Shown piece by piece: positions 15,510 to 25,019 of a stretch of 64,000 bases of DNA (positions within the stretch are counted from its first letter, which is position 1; every line of letters begins with the position of its first letter). Source of the stretch: Bog-756 sp963718405 (lineage in GTDB: Bacteria; Actinomycetota; Acidimicrobiia; Acidimicrobiales; RAAP-2). The stretch lies in contig CAVQYZ010000001.1 in NCBI GenBank assembly GCA_963718405.1, positions 806,001-870,000 of the forward strand, read 5' to 3'. A model generated the notes under the pieces. That model saw nothing but the letters and a program-made list of their open reading frames with translations. It was not told the DNA's origin and did not search any database. Made by a program: the position numbers and the translations under genes.

Positions 15510-17126
15510 GTGGCCCGTCCTCGCCGGTGCCTTGCGGCTGGTGGGTCCCCGGACACCGACGCCGGCCTGGGGGCCCGGGTGGAGTCGGTGGTGGCCCAGT
15601 TGGCCTCGGTGGTGGACGAACTCGATCCGGCCCGGCTGACCGGGGCCGACTCCACGGTGCTCTACACCTCGCTGGTGGCAGCCGAACGGCTGACCAATGC
15701 GGCCAAGACCTTGCTGGCCCCCCGGATCGAGGCCTCGGGGATCTGGCGGGACCAGGGCTACCGCAACGCCGCCGAGATGCTGGGCCAGGTCGAAGGGGTC
15801 CCGACCGGCAAGGCCCGAGACACCTTGTCCAACGGACGACGGCTCGTGAGCCTCCCGGGCACCGAGGAGGCCCTGCGCAAGGGGGATCTCTCGGCCCCCA
15901 AGGTCACCGAACTGACCGGGGCCGGGGTGCTCGACCCCGGGCGGGAGACCGAACTGCTGTCGGGAGCGGCCGAAGCGGCCCTGGGAGACGTCCGAGAGCG
16001 GTGCCGCCGGTCGAGGGCCACCTCGGCCGGGGCCGATCCCATCGCCACCCTCCGCCGCATCCGGGCCGGGCGGCACTTCTCGTCGTGGACCGATGCCGAA
16101 GGGGCCTTTTGCTACCAGGGCACCGACACCGCCGACCGGGGGGCGAAGATCCTCTCCCAGCTGGGGGTGGTGGCCACCCGTCTGCGCACCGCCCGACGGT
16201 CCGAGCCCGACTACCAGGGCGAGCCCGAAGGGGCGGTCCGGGCCGATGCCTTCTTCGCCCTCATCACCCAGCGCCATCCCGACACCGAACAGCCCCTGAC
16301 CCCTCGTCCGAGCGCTCCGGCCGCTCCTCGGTCGGCCCGGGGCCGGGACCGGCGCCAGGGCGCAACTCCCGAAGGCCCCGACCGTCAGGGTCCTCTCCTG
16401 GTCGATCCGGACCACGACCCGGACCTCGACCCACCCGACGCCGGCGAACTAACTGACACCGACACCGACTCCGGCGACACCGGCGACGACCAACCTTCCA
16501 TCGACTCCCTCACCCTCATCGACCGTCCCCCGACCTGCTCGGTGGTGATCCGGGTGGACGCCGACGCCCTGGAGCGTGGGTATACCGAACCAGGCGAGGT
16601 GTGCGAGATCGACAACCAGGGACCCATCCCCGTGGCCCTGGCCCGCCAGATGGCCATTGACTCCTTCCGCCGCTACGTCTTCCACCGGGCCGGGGACATC
16701 CGGGCCGTCTCCCACACCGGTCGGACCATCAACCAGGTCCTGCGCACCGCCCTGGTCTTCCGGGACACCACCTGTGTGGTGCCGGGTTGTCGGGTCTCCT
16801 ACGGCCTGGAGATCGACCACATCATCCCGGTGGCCGAGGACGGCCCCACCGAACTCGACAATCTGGCCCTGTTATGCCACCACCATCACTTCTTGAAGAC
16901 CTTCGAGGGGTGGGTCCTGACCCGGCTGGGTCTGGACGCCAACGGCCGGATCCAGTGGGACTTCTCACCACCGGCCCCCTTCGGACAGGAGCCGGGCCTC
17001 GGCATCGACACCCCCGAGGCCAACCAGCAGTGGCACCGACAACAACGGGAACACGACGACCGGGAGCGGGAGAGCCGGGGTGTGGATCCGCAGGAGAAGT
17101 TGGGCCTCGATCCGCAGGAGGAGTGA
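15510..17126 (+). CDS. DUF222/HNH endonuclease (13E12 repeat-like) protein
   Basis: A 538-residue member of an actinobacterial family with an N-terminal helical DUF222 region (VVDELDPARLTGADSTVLY ... SNGRRLVSLPGTEEALR) and a C-terminal HNH nuclease: CVVPGCRVSYGLEIDHIIP, then ELDNLALLCHHHHFLKT. Copies are often numerous and associated with mobile DNA. The GTG at 15510 is provisional: the other frame upstream (from 15425) also looks coding, so the N terminus may be frameshifted. The middle holds a Pro/Asp-rich disordered linker. Confidence 0.82.
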   Translation: MARPRRCLAAGGSPDTDAGLGARVESVVAQLASVVDELDPARLTGADSTVLYTSLVAAERLTNAAKTLLAPRIEASGIWRDQGYRNAAEMLGQVEGVPTGKARDTLSNGRRLVSLPGTEEALRKGDLSAPKVTELTGAGVLDPGRETELLSGAAEAALGDVRERCRRSRATSAGADPIATLRRIRAGRHFSSWTDAEGAFCYQGTDTADRGAKILSQLGVVATRLRTARRSEPDYQGEPEGAVRADAFFALITQRHPDTEQPLTPRPSAPAAPRSARGRDRRQGATPEGPDRQGPLLVDPDHDPDLDPPDAGELTDTDTDSGDTGDDQPSIDSLTLIDRPPTCSVVIRVDADALERGYTEPGEVCEIDNQGPIPVALARQMAIDSFRRYVFHRAGDIRAVSHTGRTINQVLRTALVFRDTTCVVPGCRVSYGLEIDHIIPVAEDGPTELDNLALLCHHHHFLKTFEGWVLTRLGLDANGRIQWDFSPPAPFGQEPGLGIDTPEANQQWHRQQREHDDRERESRGVDPQEKLGLDPQEE

Positions 17127-17333
17127 GGCAGCCTCAGACCTATGGGAACCACCGTGATGACTCGCCTTCCGCCGCACCGATATCGATGCCCCCTGGCGGA
17201 TGATGCCGAAGATCATGCAGGTCCGGTGCCGAACTGAGGAGAGGAGCCGACGTAAGAGCTGGTAACGGCGCTATTCCTGATTGTGGACACGGGGGGAAAT
17301 CAAAGCCGACATGGTCTGCCCCGGTGCTTTGAC

Positions 17334-18233
17334 TCAGACTTCGAGCGAAGAGGGTCGACGCCATGAGGCGAGGTCCCGACCAACCAACTTCTCGACAATC
17401 GAGATATCGGGCTCGAGGTGGTCGAGCACCCGATCGCGAAGTCGAGGATCCCACTCCGGCACTTCGCGGGTAGGTGCGGCGTTGTGCCTCGTCGCGACGT
17501 TGGGGTGAAACGTGGGATCGACGCCGATGAAGCCATACAGGTCGGACATGACCTCCATCGGAGCTGACTCGAAATCCTCATAGAGGTGGATCCGGAGCTG
17601 ATCGCGCCGGAACCGCTCCAGGTAGCGGTTGAGCGCCCGCCCGTAGAAGCCGAGGTGGAGATAGATGTGCCAATCCGAGCTATCTGAGCTACGGCCGTCG
17701 AACCGATCCAGTTCGCACTCGATGGCCTCGGAGAAGGTCAGGGTCTCCATGCCGAGGCGCCGATGCATCTGGTAGGCGGAAAAGGCCCGATCGAACGGGT
17801 TGCGCAGCATGGCCAACAGGCGGACGTCTGGCAGCTGGGCATGGATGCGATCCGGCACGGAAGGGTTGCAGAGGTAACCGGTCGACGCCTCGCCGATGGC
17901 CAGTGACGCTCGCCCCGGCTCGAACAGCTTCGTGTACTCCGCCCAGGTCTTTACGACGTCAGAACGGAACGCCTCATCCGGGCGACCTTCGGGGACAGGA
18001 GCGTGCGAGAAATACATCGGCTCCTTGTTCCGGCTCATGAACACGTCGGGATGCTGATCGAGGTACTGCCACAACGAGGTCGTCCCGCCCTTGTTCGCAC
18101 CGATCACGATGAACGTTGGTAGCGCCCTCGCCGGGCGTCGGTGCAGCCGCCGAAAGCGGGGCCATTCCATCTCGTCGGTGATCCCCTCGTTGCGAGCCGA
18201 GCGCGAACGGCCCCACCATACCCGTCGCTCCAT
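17334..18233 (-). CDS. PAPS-dependent sulfotransferase
   Basis: A 299-residue cytosolic-type sulfotransferase that would move a sulfuryl group from PAPS to an alcohol or amine. The 5'-phosphosulfate loop is FIVIGANKGGTTSLWQYLDQ (about residues 40-60) and the 3'-phosphate loop is MLRNPFDRAFSAYQMHR. The acceptor cannot be predicted. The first 35 residues are basic and poorly conserved, so translation may begin later. No sulfate-activation genes are nearby. Confidence 0.85.
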   Translation of the reverse strand: MERRVWWGRSRSARNEGITDEMEWPRFRRLHRRPARALPTFIVIGANKGGTTSLWQYLDQHPDVFMSRNKEPMYFSHAPVPEGRPDEAFRSDVVKTWAEYTKLFEPGRASLAIGEASTGYLCNPSVPDRIHAQLPDVRLLAMLRNPFDRAFSAYQMHRRLGMETLTFSEAIECELDRFDGRSSDSSDWHIYLHLGFYGRALNRYLERFRRDQLRIHLYEDFESAPMEVMSDLYGFIGVDPTFHPNVATRHNAAPTREVPEWDPRLRDRVLDHLEPDISIVEKLVGRDLASWRRPSSLEV

Positions 18234-18347
18234 CGGCCGGCCTTCTCACGCAGACCCGGTGGGACGGAAGGTGCTGTCGCCATCCCCTGGGGCAGCTCAA
18301 CGCTTCCGCCGGATGGCTTCGAAGACCGTGCTGGTACGGTGCTCGAC

Positions 18348-19237
18348 ATGCTGATAGGGGCCCACGTAAGAGCAGGTAAGGGCCTTGTTCCTGCTCTGGA
18401 GCACGGTGCGGAGATCGGAGCCGAGGTCGTCCAGATCTTCACCCAGAGCCCACGGATGTGGAAGCCGTCGCAGTACGGCCCCGAGGTTTTGGCCGGCTAC
18501 CGCCAAGCCCAGCTCGAGCATCCGTCGGTCAGGCTCGACCTTCTGCCATGCCACCTACCTGATCAACCTGGCCTCTCCCGATCCGGTGCTGGCTGACAAG
18601 TCAAGGTCTGCCTGAATGCCAATCTGGCCACGGCCCAGGGGATGGGTGCGGACGGGCTGGTCCTCCATGTCGGCAGCCACCGGGGCACCAGCTTTGAGGA
18701 CGTCGCTTCCCGGCGGTGGTCGATGCGCTGATCGAGGCGCTGGACTCGGCGTGACCCGAGGCGCCCGAGCGACCAGGACCCTTGCCCCATCCTGCTCGAG
18801 AACGCCGCCGGCGCCGGTGACACCGTCGGCCGGTCGTTCGAGGAGCTGGCGGCAGATCATCGAGGCCGCCGACGGCGACGAGCGGCTCGGGGTCTGCCTG
18901 GACACCCAGCATCTCTGGGCGTCGGGCATCGCCTTCGCCACCATCGAGGATGCCGACGACCTGATGAAGCTGGTGGACCCGGACGTGGGGATGGAACGAC
19001 TGCGTTGCCTGCACCTGAACGATTCGAAGGTGCCGTTCGGGGCCAACCGGGACCGCCACGAGAACATCGGGAAGGGAACCATCGGGGCCAAGGGTCTGTC
19101 CGCTTTGATGGGCCATCCGGATCTGCAGGGCCTGCCGGCGATCCTCGAGGTCCCCGGCGATGGCGACGGGCCGAGGGCAGAAGGACGTGGGCAAGGCCCG
19201 GAGGATCTGGAAGCAGGGCCTGGCCCTCCGCTCCTGA
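18348..19237 (+). CDS. nfo: Endonuclease IV, with multiple frameshifts
   Basis: Endonuclease IV cleaves DNA at abasic sites and belongs to the xylose-isomerase-like TIM barrels. Pieces of the family appear in order but in different frames: MLIGAHVRAGKGLVPALEHG with QIFTQSPRMWKP, then CHATYLINLASPDPVLADKS, GLVLHVGSHRGTSFEDVAS, a LLENAAGAG-like piece, GVCLDTQHLWASGIAF, and CLHLNDSKVPFGANRDRHEN. The metal ligands are all encoded. At least four single-base shifts are needed, so this is either a decayed gene or, more likely, poor consensus sequence. Confidence 0.8.
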
Positions 19238-19453
19238 ACTCGCCGCGGCTGACCTGCCTGCTACTGACTGCGCACTGAACAGCCCGCCCTGATCTGCACC
19301 GCTCCTGACCGGTCCGCTCCTGATCTGCCCGGAGGGAACGTCCGGCAGGAAGGGCCGGATACCCCGAAGGCGGCCGCCAAGATGGGTCCAGCGCCCGCGA
19401 CGGGTCCAGAGCAGTCGGCAGTAGAACGAGATCCAAACCGAAAGGAACCGAAC

Positions 19454-20973
19454 ATGACCACCGAGACCCGCATGGAATCCGACAGCATGGGGGAGATCGA
19501 GGTCCCCGCGGACGTGTACTGGGGTGCGCAGACGGCGCGGTCCCTGCATCACTTCCCGATCGGCGACGACCGGATGCCCGAGCCCCTGATCCGGGCCTTC
19601 GGCTGCTGAAGGAGGCATCGGCCCAGGTCAATGCCGATCTGGGCAAGATGCCGGCGGACAAGGCGGCGTTGATCATCACGGCGGCCCACGAGGTGGCCGA
19701 GGGGCGGCTCGACGACCAGTTCCCGTTGAGTGTGTGGCAGACCGGGAGTGGGACCCAGACCAACATGAACGCCAACGAGGTCATCTCCAACCGGGCCATC
19801 GAGCTGGCCGGTGGGGTGCTGGGGTCGAAGGTGCCGGTGCATCCCAACGACGACGTCAACATGTCCCAGTCTTCCAACGACACCTTCCCGACGGCCATGC
19901 ACATCGCGGCGGTGGAGCAGATCACCCATCATTGCTCCCGGCCATCCGGCATCTGCGGGACGAGCTGGACAAGAAGTCGAAAGCCTTCTCCACCATCACC
20001 AAAATCGGGCGTACGCACCTGATGGATGCCGTGCCCCTCACCCTCGGCCAAGAGTTCTCCGGTTACGTCGCCCAACTCGACGCCGACCTCCGGCGCATCG
20101 AGTTCACGCTGGACGATCTGTACGAGCTGGCCGCCGGTGGGACCGCCGTCGGGACCGGGCTCAACACCCATCCGGAGTTCGGGACCAGGGTGGCGGCGGC
20201 CATCGCCGAGCTCACCGGGCTGCCCTTCGTCACCGCCCCCAACAAGTTCGCCGCTCTCGCCGCCCACGACGCCATGGTCATGACCAGTGGGGCGCTGCGG
20301 ACGCTGGCGGCCTCGCTGATCAAGATCGCCGACGACCTCCGCTGGCTTGGGTCGGGCCCCCGGGCCGGGCTGGGCGAGCTCAACCTCCCCGAGAACGAGC
20401 CGGGGTCGTCGATCATGCCCGGCAAGGTCAACCCGACCCAGTGCGAGGCCATGATCATGGTGTGCATCCAGGTCTACGCCTACGACACCGCCGTGGCCAT
20501 GGCCGGCGCCCGGGGCAATCTCGAGCTCAACGTGTGCAAGCCGGTCATCGTCCACAACCTGCTGCACGCCGTGCGGCTGTTGATCCGAGGCGTCGGCCAC
20601 CTTCACCCGGTTCTGCGTCGAGGGTCTGGAGCCCAACGGACCCCGCATCCGCCAGCACCTCGAGAACTCCTTGATGTTGGTGACTGCCCTCACTCCGCTG
20701 ATCGGATACGACAACGCCGCCGAAGTGGCCAAGAAGGCCCACAAGGAAGGGGGTACGCTCCGGGAGGCGGCCATGGAGCTGGGCTACCTGACCGGGGAGC
20801 AGTTTGATCAGGCGGTCCGACCCGAATCCATGACCCACCCTGATCCGCCGGGCCCGGCTCCGGGGAGGACCGGGGACGGCCCGGCGGGGAACGGGGACGC
20901 GGGAACGGGCCGGGAAGCCGGGGACGGCCGGGAGCGAAGAGACGGAACGACCGGTAGCGATGAGGGGGGATAA
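19454..20973 (+). CDS. fumC: Class II fumarate hydratase, with three frameshifts
   Basis: FumC interconverts fumarate and malate in the TCA cycle. Family motifs run in order: VPADVYWGAQTARS, QTGSGTQTNMNANEVI, SQSSNDTFPTAMHIAA, IGRTHLMDAVPLTLGQE and the signature GSSIMPGKVNP. Frame changes are needed near 19605 (a missing C in GGCCTG), 19932 and 20595. All catalytic segments survive. After the usual end (GYLTGEQFDQAV) the frame continues about 45 residues through a Gly/Arg/Asp-rich repeat tail, so the natural stop may also have been lost. Confidence 0.87.
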
Positions 20974-20978
20974 CCCGG

Positions 20979-22325
20979 ATGGACCTGGACGCCGTCGATC
21001 TCACCGACCTCGATCTCACCGACCTCGACCTGTTCGCCGACGGGTTTCCCGACGAGGTCGTTCACCACCTTGCGTCGAGGAAGCCCCGGTGTGGTGGCAC
21101 GCCCCGACCGCCCACACGCCCGACGGGGTCGGGCTTCTGGGTGGTGAGCCGGCACGCCGACATCATCGAGGTGGCCGCCGACGCCGAGCTCTACTCGTCA
21201 GAGCGGGCGCCCGGCGCCGACGGGGGCGGGACCATCATCCAGGACCTCCCCTACGGCTTCGCCTCCGGAGTGCTGCTCAACATGATGGACGACCCCCGCC
21301 ATCACCGGATCCGACGGCTGGTGACCCCGGCGGTGGCGCCGCGGGCGCTGGCCCTCATGGAGACCGAGCTGAAGGAGCGGGCCGGTCGGATCATCGACGC
21401 CGTGGCCGACCGGGGATCGTGCGACTTCCTGACCGACGTGGCCGTCGAGCTACCCCTCCAGGCGGTGGCCGCCCTCATGGGCGTGCCTGACGCCGACCGG
21501 CACGACCTGATGTCCTGGTCCAACACCACCCTGGATTTCGAAGGCCGGGAGCTGGGGGAGACCAACGACGACGTGGCCGAGGCCGCGGCGTCGATGGCGG
21601 CCTACGGGCCGAGCTCATCGCCGACAAGAAGGCCCATCCGGGCGACGACATCGTCTCGGCGGTGGCCCGGGCCCGGATCGAGGACGAGGCCGGCGACGCC
21701 CGACCGCTCATCGGACATGGAACTGCTCATGTTCTTCAACCTGTTGGTGGTGGCCGGCAGCGAGACCACCCGGAACTCGATCGCCCTGGGGATGGTGGCC
21801 CTCATCGAGCACCCCGACCAGCTCGAGGCCCTGCGCTCCGACCGGTCGTTGATGCCCACGGCGGTGGAGGAGATCCTGCGTTGGACCACCGCCACCCTCT
21901 ACAACCGGCGCACGGCCACCCGCCCCGCCGAGCTGGGCGGTCAGCGGATCGGGGCCGGTGACAAGGTGACCCTGTGGTGGCCCTCGGCCAACCGGGACGG
22001 GTCGGTGTTCGACGACCCGTTCCGATTCGACATCCGCCGGAATCCCAACCCCCACGTGACCTTTGGGCACCGGACCCACTTCTGCATGGGGGCCAACCTG
22101 GCCCGCATGGAGATCCGGGTGATCCTCGACGAGGTCCTGGACCGGTTGGAGCAGGTGGAGCTGGTGGGGCCGGTGGTCCGGGTCCGGACCAACAAGCACG
22201 CCGGGGTGTGGCGGGTACCGGTGGAGTTCAGTGTCCGGAAGACGGCCCCGGCCCGGACCGCCCAGAACTCCCAGAACTCCCGGACCGCCCGAACCGCCCG
22301 GAACAACCGCACCACCCGGAACTGA
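20979..22325 (+). CDS. Cytochrome P450 (CYP124/125-like), with compensating frameshifts
   Basis: A bacterial P450 monooxygenase. Visible are the I-helix AGSETTRNS, the ExxR helix EEILRW and the heme loop FGHRTHFCMGANLAR. In two places the protein-like sequence moves to another frame and back: about 21067-21130 (APVWWHAPTAHTPDGVG in the other frame) and about 21607-21705 (AELIADKKAHPGDDIVSAVA in the other frame). Such paired indels suggest sequence error. The last 30 residues are an Arg/Asn/Thr repeat. It resembles steroid-active actinobacterial P450s and lies beside a CYP142-like gene. Confidence 0.85.
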   Translation: MDLDAVDLTDLDLTDLDLFADGFPDEVVHHLASRKPRCGGTPRPPTRPTGSGFWVVSRHADIIEVAADAELYSSERAPGADGGGTIIQDLPYGFASGVLLNMMDDPRHHRIRRLVTPAVAPRALALMETELKERAGRIIDAVADRGSCDFLTDVAVELPLQAVAALMGVPDADRHDLMSWSNTTLDFEGRELGETNDDVAEAAASMAAYGPSSSPTRRPIRATTSSRRWPGPGSRTRPATPDRSSDMELLMFFNLLVVAGSETTRNSIALGMVALIEHPDQLEALRSDRSLMPTAVEEILRWTTATLYNRRTATRPAELGGQRIGAGDKVTLWWPSANRDGSVFDDPFRFDIRRNPNPHVTFGHRTHFCMGANLARMEIRVILDEVLDRLEQVELVGPVVRVRTNKHAGVWRVPVEFSVRKTAPARTAQNSQNSRTARTARNNRTTRN

Positions 22326-22485
22326 CCCACGCACCACCCGCTTTCGCCACCCCTTGGACCTGGCCGTATACTCCGGGCACGATCCGCATTCGACCACGAA
22401 CGATCGGCCCGTCTGGCCCCGACCGGTCCGGATTTGGGCCGCATCCGGGGTCGGCGGAACCGGCACTGCGTCCCCGGGGGGCTCC

Positions 22486-23697
22486 ATGACCATCGCACCC
22501 GACCACCTGGCCATCGGCCTGACCGACGGAACGTTCTACGGGGGCGACCCGTTCCCGGCGTTCGCCTGGATGCGCCAGCATGCGCCGGCGTACTTCGACG
22601 AGTCGTCAGGGGTGTGGGGCATCACCCGGTATGCCGACATCAAGGAGATCTCGAAGGATCCCGAGACGTTCTCGAACGCCGGTGGCATCCGCCCCGACAG
22701 CGGGGCCCTGCCGATGATGATCGACTTCGACGCCCCCGAGCACGTGCGCCGGCGGCGGCTGGTGAGCGAGGGGTTCACCCCCCGGCGCATCCGGGAGAGC
22801 GAAGAGGGCATCCGGGTCATCTGTGACGCCATCATCGACCGGGTGTGCGAAGCGGGGTCGGCCGACTTCGTCCGGGACATCGCCGCCCCGCTCCCGATGA
22901 TCGTGATCGGCAACATGCTGGGGGTGGCGCCCGAGGACCGTGACGACCTGCTGCGGTGGTCGGACGACATGCTCAAGTCCCTGGGGTCCCCGGACCCGGG
23001 GGCCATGGAGCTGGCTGCCACGGCGGCCATGGAGTACGCCGAGTACGTGACCGCCGTCGCCGCCCAGCGCAAGCGCGACAACCAGTCCGACGATCTCATC
23101 GGCACCCTGGTCCACGCCGAGATCGACGGGGACCGGTTGGACGATTCGTCGGTGATCTATGAGTCGCTCCTGATCCTCATCGGCGGCGACGAGACCACCC
23201 GGCACGTGATCAGTGGCGGCATGTTCGAGCTGCTCCGTCACCCCGACCAGTTGGAGAACCTCACGGCCAACCGGTCGCTCATGCCCGGGGCGGTGGAGGA
23301 GATGCTGAGGTGGGTCTCGCCCATCAAGAACATGGCCCGCCAGATGACCCGGGACGTGGAGTTCGCCGGCGAGACCCTGGGCAAGGGCCAGAAGCTCCTG
23401 CTGCTCTATCCGTCGGGCAACCGCGACGAGACGGTCTTCGACCGACCCGAGATCTTCGACATCACCCGCACCCCCAACGACCACATGGCCTTCGGCTTCG
23501 GGTCGCACTTCTGCCTGGGCAACCGGTTGGCCCGCATGGAGTTGAGTGTCATGTTCGACCGGCTGCTCGACCGCCTGCCCGACATCGCCCTGGCCGAGGA
23601 CGCCGAACCGCCCAAGCGCGCCGCCAACTTCGTGTCCGGCTATGAGACCATGCCGGTGGTGTTCACCCCGTCGGCTCCGGTGGGTGCCTCGGCCTAG
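22486..23697 (+). CDS. Cytochrome P450, CYP142-like
   Basis: A complete 403-residue P450. The I-helix is IGGDETTRHVISGGMFELL, the ExxR helix EEMLRWVSPIKNMAR, the heme-binding loop FGFGSHFCLGNRLAR, and the C terminus FVSGYETMPVVFTPS. The last segment and the PIKNMAR stretch resemble mycobacterial CYP142, which oxidises the cholesterol side chain at C26/27. A steroid or terpenoid substrate is therefore plausible, not shown. I use the ATG at 22486, since the open frame upstream is not P450-like. It lies 160 bp after another P450. Confidence 0.9.
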   Translation: MTIAPDHLAIGLTDGTFYGGDPFPAFAWMRQHAPAYFDESSGVWGITRYADIKEISKDPETFSNAGGIRPDSGALPMMIDFDAPEHVRRRRLVSEGFTPRRIRESEEGIRVICDAIIDRVCEAGSADFVRDIAAPLPMIVIGNMLGVAPEDRDDLLRWSDDMLKSLGSPDPGAMELAATAAMEYAEYVTAVAAQRKRDNQSDDLIGTLVHAEIDGDRLDDSSVIYESLLILIGGDETTRHVISGGMFELLRHPDQLENLTANRSLMPGAVEEMLRWVSPIKNMARQMTRDVEFAGETLGKGQKLLLLYPSGNRDETVFDRPEIFDITRTPNDHMAFGFGSHFCLGNRLARMELSVMFDRLLDRLPDIALAEDAEPPKRAANFVSGYETMPVVFTPSAPVGASA

Positions 23698-23736
23698 CCG
23701 GAGCAACGCCCCGGACCGGCGACGAACTCGGCGAGC

Positions 23737-23776
23737 GGGTGGTCGAGTGGTGCAGTGGGTGGTCGAGTGGTGCAGC
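23737..23776 (+). repeat. 20-bp direct repeat
   Basis: Two nearly identical 20-bp units (GGGTGGTCGAGTGGTGCAGT, then the same ending in C) stand in the gap between the P450 and the carbinolamine dehydratase, followed by decayed copies up to about 23820. Confidence 0.85.
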
Positions 23777-23847
23777 GGCTGGCCGGGCGGGTGGTCGTGC
23801 GGGTGGCCGAGCAGTGCAGCAACGAGCAGGCGAAAGGAGATGGCGCC

Positions 23848-24159
23848 ATGAAACAACCGGTGCTCAGCCCAGAGGCGGTGGACGAGGCCCTGTCGTCGAC
23901 CGACGGTCCTCGCTGGCAGTTGGTGGCCGGCAAGTTGGTCAAGGTGGTGGAGTGCGCCGGCTTCGTGGGCTCGCTGGCCTACGTGGGCGCAGTGGGGGAA
24001 CTGGCTGAAGAGGCCAACCACCACCCGGACATCGATATCCGTTACAACCGGGTGACCCTGGCCCTGATCACCCACGACTCCGGGGGGATCACCCAGCTCG
24101 ATCTGGATCTGGCCCGGGCCGTCGACGCCATCACCGTGGGAATCAAGGACCCGGACTGA
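23848..24159 (+). CDS. 4a-hydroxytetrahydrobiopterin dehydratase
   Basis: A 103-residue pterin-4a-carbinolamine dehydratase-like protein (DCoH/PhhB family), which dehydrates 4a-hydroxytetrahydropterin. The signature ELAEEANHHPDIDIRYNRV contains the conserved His-His-Pro, and the C terminus LDLARAVDAI fits. The ATG at 23848 follows an AAAGGAGAT site. No phenylalanine hydroxylase is nearby. In actinobacteria such genes are often orphan and may serve other pterin steps. Confidence 0.9.
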   Translation: MKQPVLSPEAVDEALSSTDGPRWQLVAGKLVKVVECAGFVGSLAYVGAVGELAEEANHHPDIDIRYNRVTLALITHDSGGITQLDLDLARAVDAITVGIKDPD

Positions 24160-24160
24160 C

Positions 24161-24245
24161 CAGCCCTACTCAGCCCTACTCAGCCCTGACTCAGCCCTAC
24201 TCAGCCCACTCAGCCCACTCAGCCGCTACTCAGCCCTACTCAGCC
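24161..24245. repeat. 10-bp tandem repeat
   Basis: About nine imperfect copies of CAGCCCTACT (9-11 bp each) fill the gap between two converging genes and reach the last codons of pspAB. Confidence 0.9.
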
Positions 24246-24902
24246 GACCGGTAGCTCCCACAGCGGGAACCATCGGTCCAGATCCGGCTCGACCGTCAGG
24301 TCGTCGGCCACCAGGCTCTTGAGTTTGAGCTCCTCTTCCATGTCCCGCTGCTCGTGGCCGGTGGGCACGAACGGGTAGAAGGTGCCCCGCTTGAACAGGT
24401 AGACCAGGTAGGCGGTGGAGGCCAGCACGTGACCGGGGCCGGCAGTGGGTTCCGGCATGGGAGCCGTCGGATCGGGGACCAGGTCCGGATCGGGCTCGGG
24501 GGTCGCCGAAGAGCCAGCCGAATCGACGGGAGCGATCCCGAAGACCGAGCACAGCAGCTGGGGGCCCCACCCGGAGTCGGACAGCGACGAGTTGACCAGG
24601 TGGACCCGGGTCACCAGCTCCTCGATGTCGGCGTCCTCGATGACCAGCCAGTGGTAGCCGTAGCTGTCCTCGGCCTTGTGGAACCCGCTGGCGTCATCCA
24701 TGGCCAGCAGCTTGACCACTTCGGCCTGCATGTCCTCAAATCCCTGACCCGATGGTGGCTTGAAGCACACCCCGGCCCGACCGGAGCAGACCAGCCCGGC
24801 CGCACTCTGGAGGGTGATCGATGCCGACGGCAGGGCAAACAGGGCGTCGAGGTCCGACTGGACCGGCTTGGTCCTGCCGAGCAGGGTATTGAGCAGCCCC
24901 AT
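24240..24902 (-). CDS. pspAB: PspA-associated protein PspAB
   Basis: A 220-residue protein of the PspAB family, encoded with htpX in actinobacterial Psp loci. Typical stretches are MGLLNTLLGRTKPVQSDLDA, SGRAGVCFKPPSGQGF, DSYGYHWLVIEDADIEELV and YLVYLFKRGTFYPFVPTG. Residues 140-165 are an Asp/Pro-rich insert. It has no signal peptide or membrane segment and is likely cytoplasmic. Last gene of the leftward operon pspA-pspAA-htpX-pspAB, separated from htpX by 117 bp containing tandem repeats. Its molecular role is not known. Confidence 0.85.
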   Translation of the reverse strand: MGLLNTLLGRTKPVQSDLDALFALPSASITLQSAAGLVCSGRAGVCFKPPSGQGFEDMQAEVVKLLAMDDASGFHKAEDSYGYHWLVIEDADIEELVTRVHLVNSSLSDSGWGPQLLCSVFGIAPVDSAGSSATPEPDPDLVPDPTAPMPEPTAGPGHVLASTAYLVYLFKRGTFYPFVPTGHEQRDMEEELKLKSLVADDLTVEPDLDRWFPLWELPVG

Positions 24903-24964
24903 CAGGTCAACACCATCAGGTCAACACCACAGGTCAACACCATCAGGTCAACACCATCAGGCCA
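24898..24964. repeat. 14-bp tandem repeat in the pspAB leader
   Basis: Four to five copies of AGGTCAACACCATC (one shortened) lie directly upstream of the pspAB start codon, occupying much of the htpX-pspAB gap. On the coding strand each unit reads GATGGTGTTGACCT and so brings an extra ATG. Copy-number change here would alter the leader of pspAB. Confidence 0.88.
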
Positions 24965-25019
24965 GCCCCACCCGACCGGAGCACTGGAACCAGACCCGGA
25001 CCCGGACCCGGAGCCAGAT

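Noticed and set aside
15425..15510. Extra N-terminal exon-like frame of the HNH protein
   Set aside because: The frame is protein-like for about 35 residues but cannot be joined to the main frame without an indel I cannot place; left as a note in that gene.
19600..21710. Programmed ribosomal frameshifting in fumC and the P450
   Set aside because: The shifts differ in direction and position, lack a common slippery site and sit in unrelated genes; sequence error is simpler.
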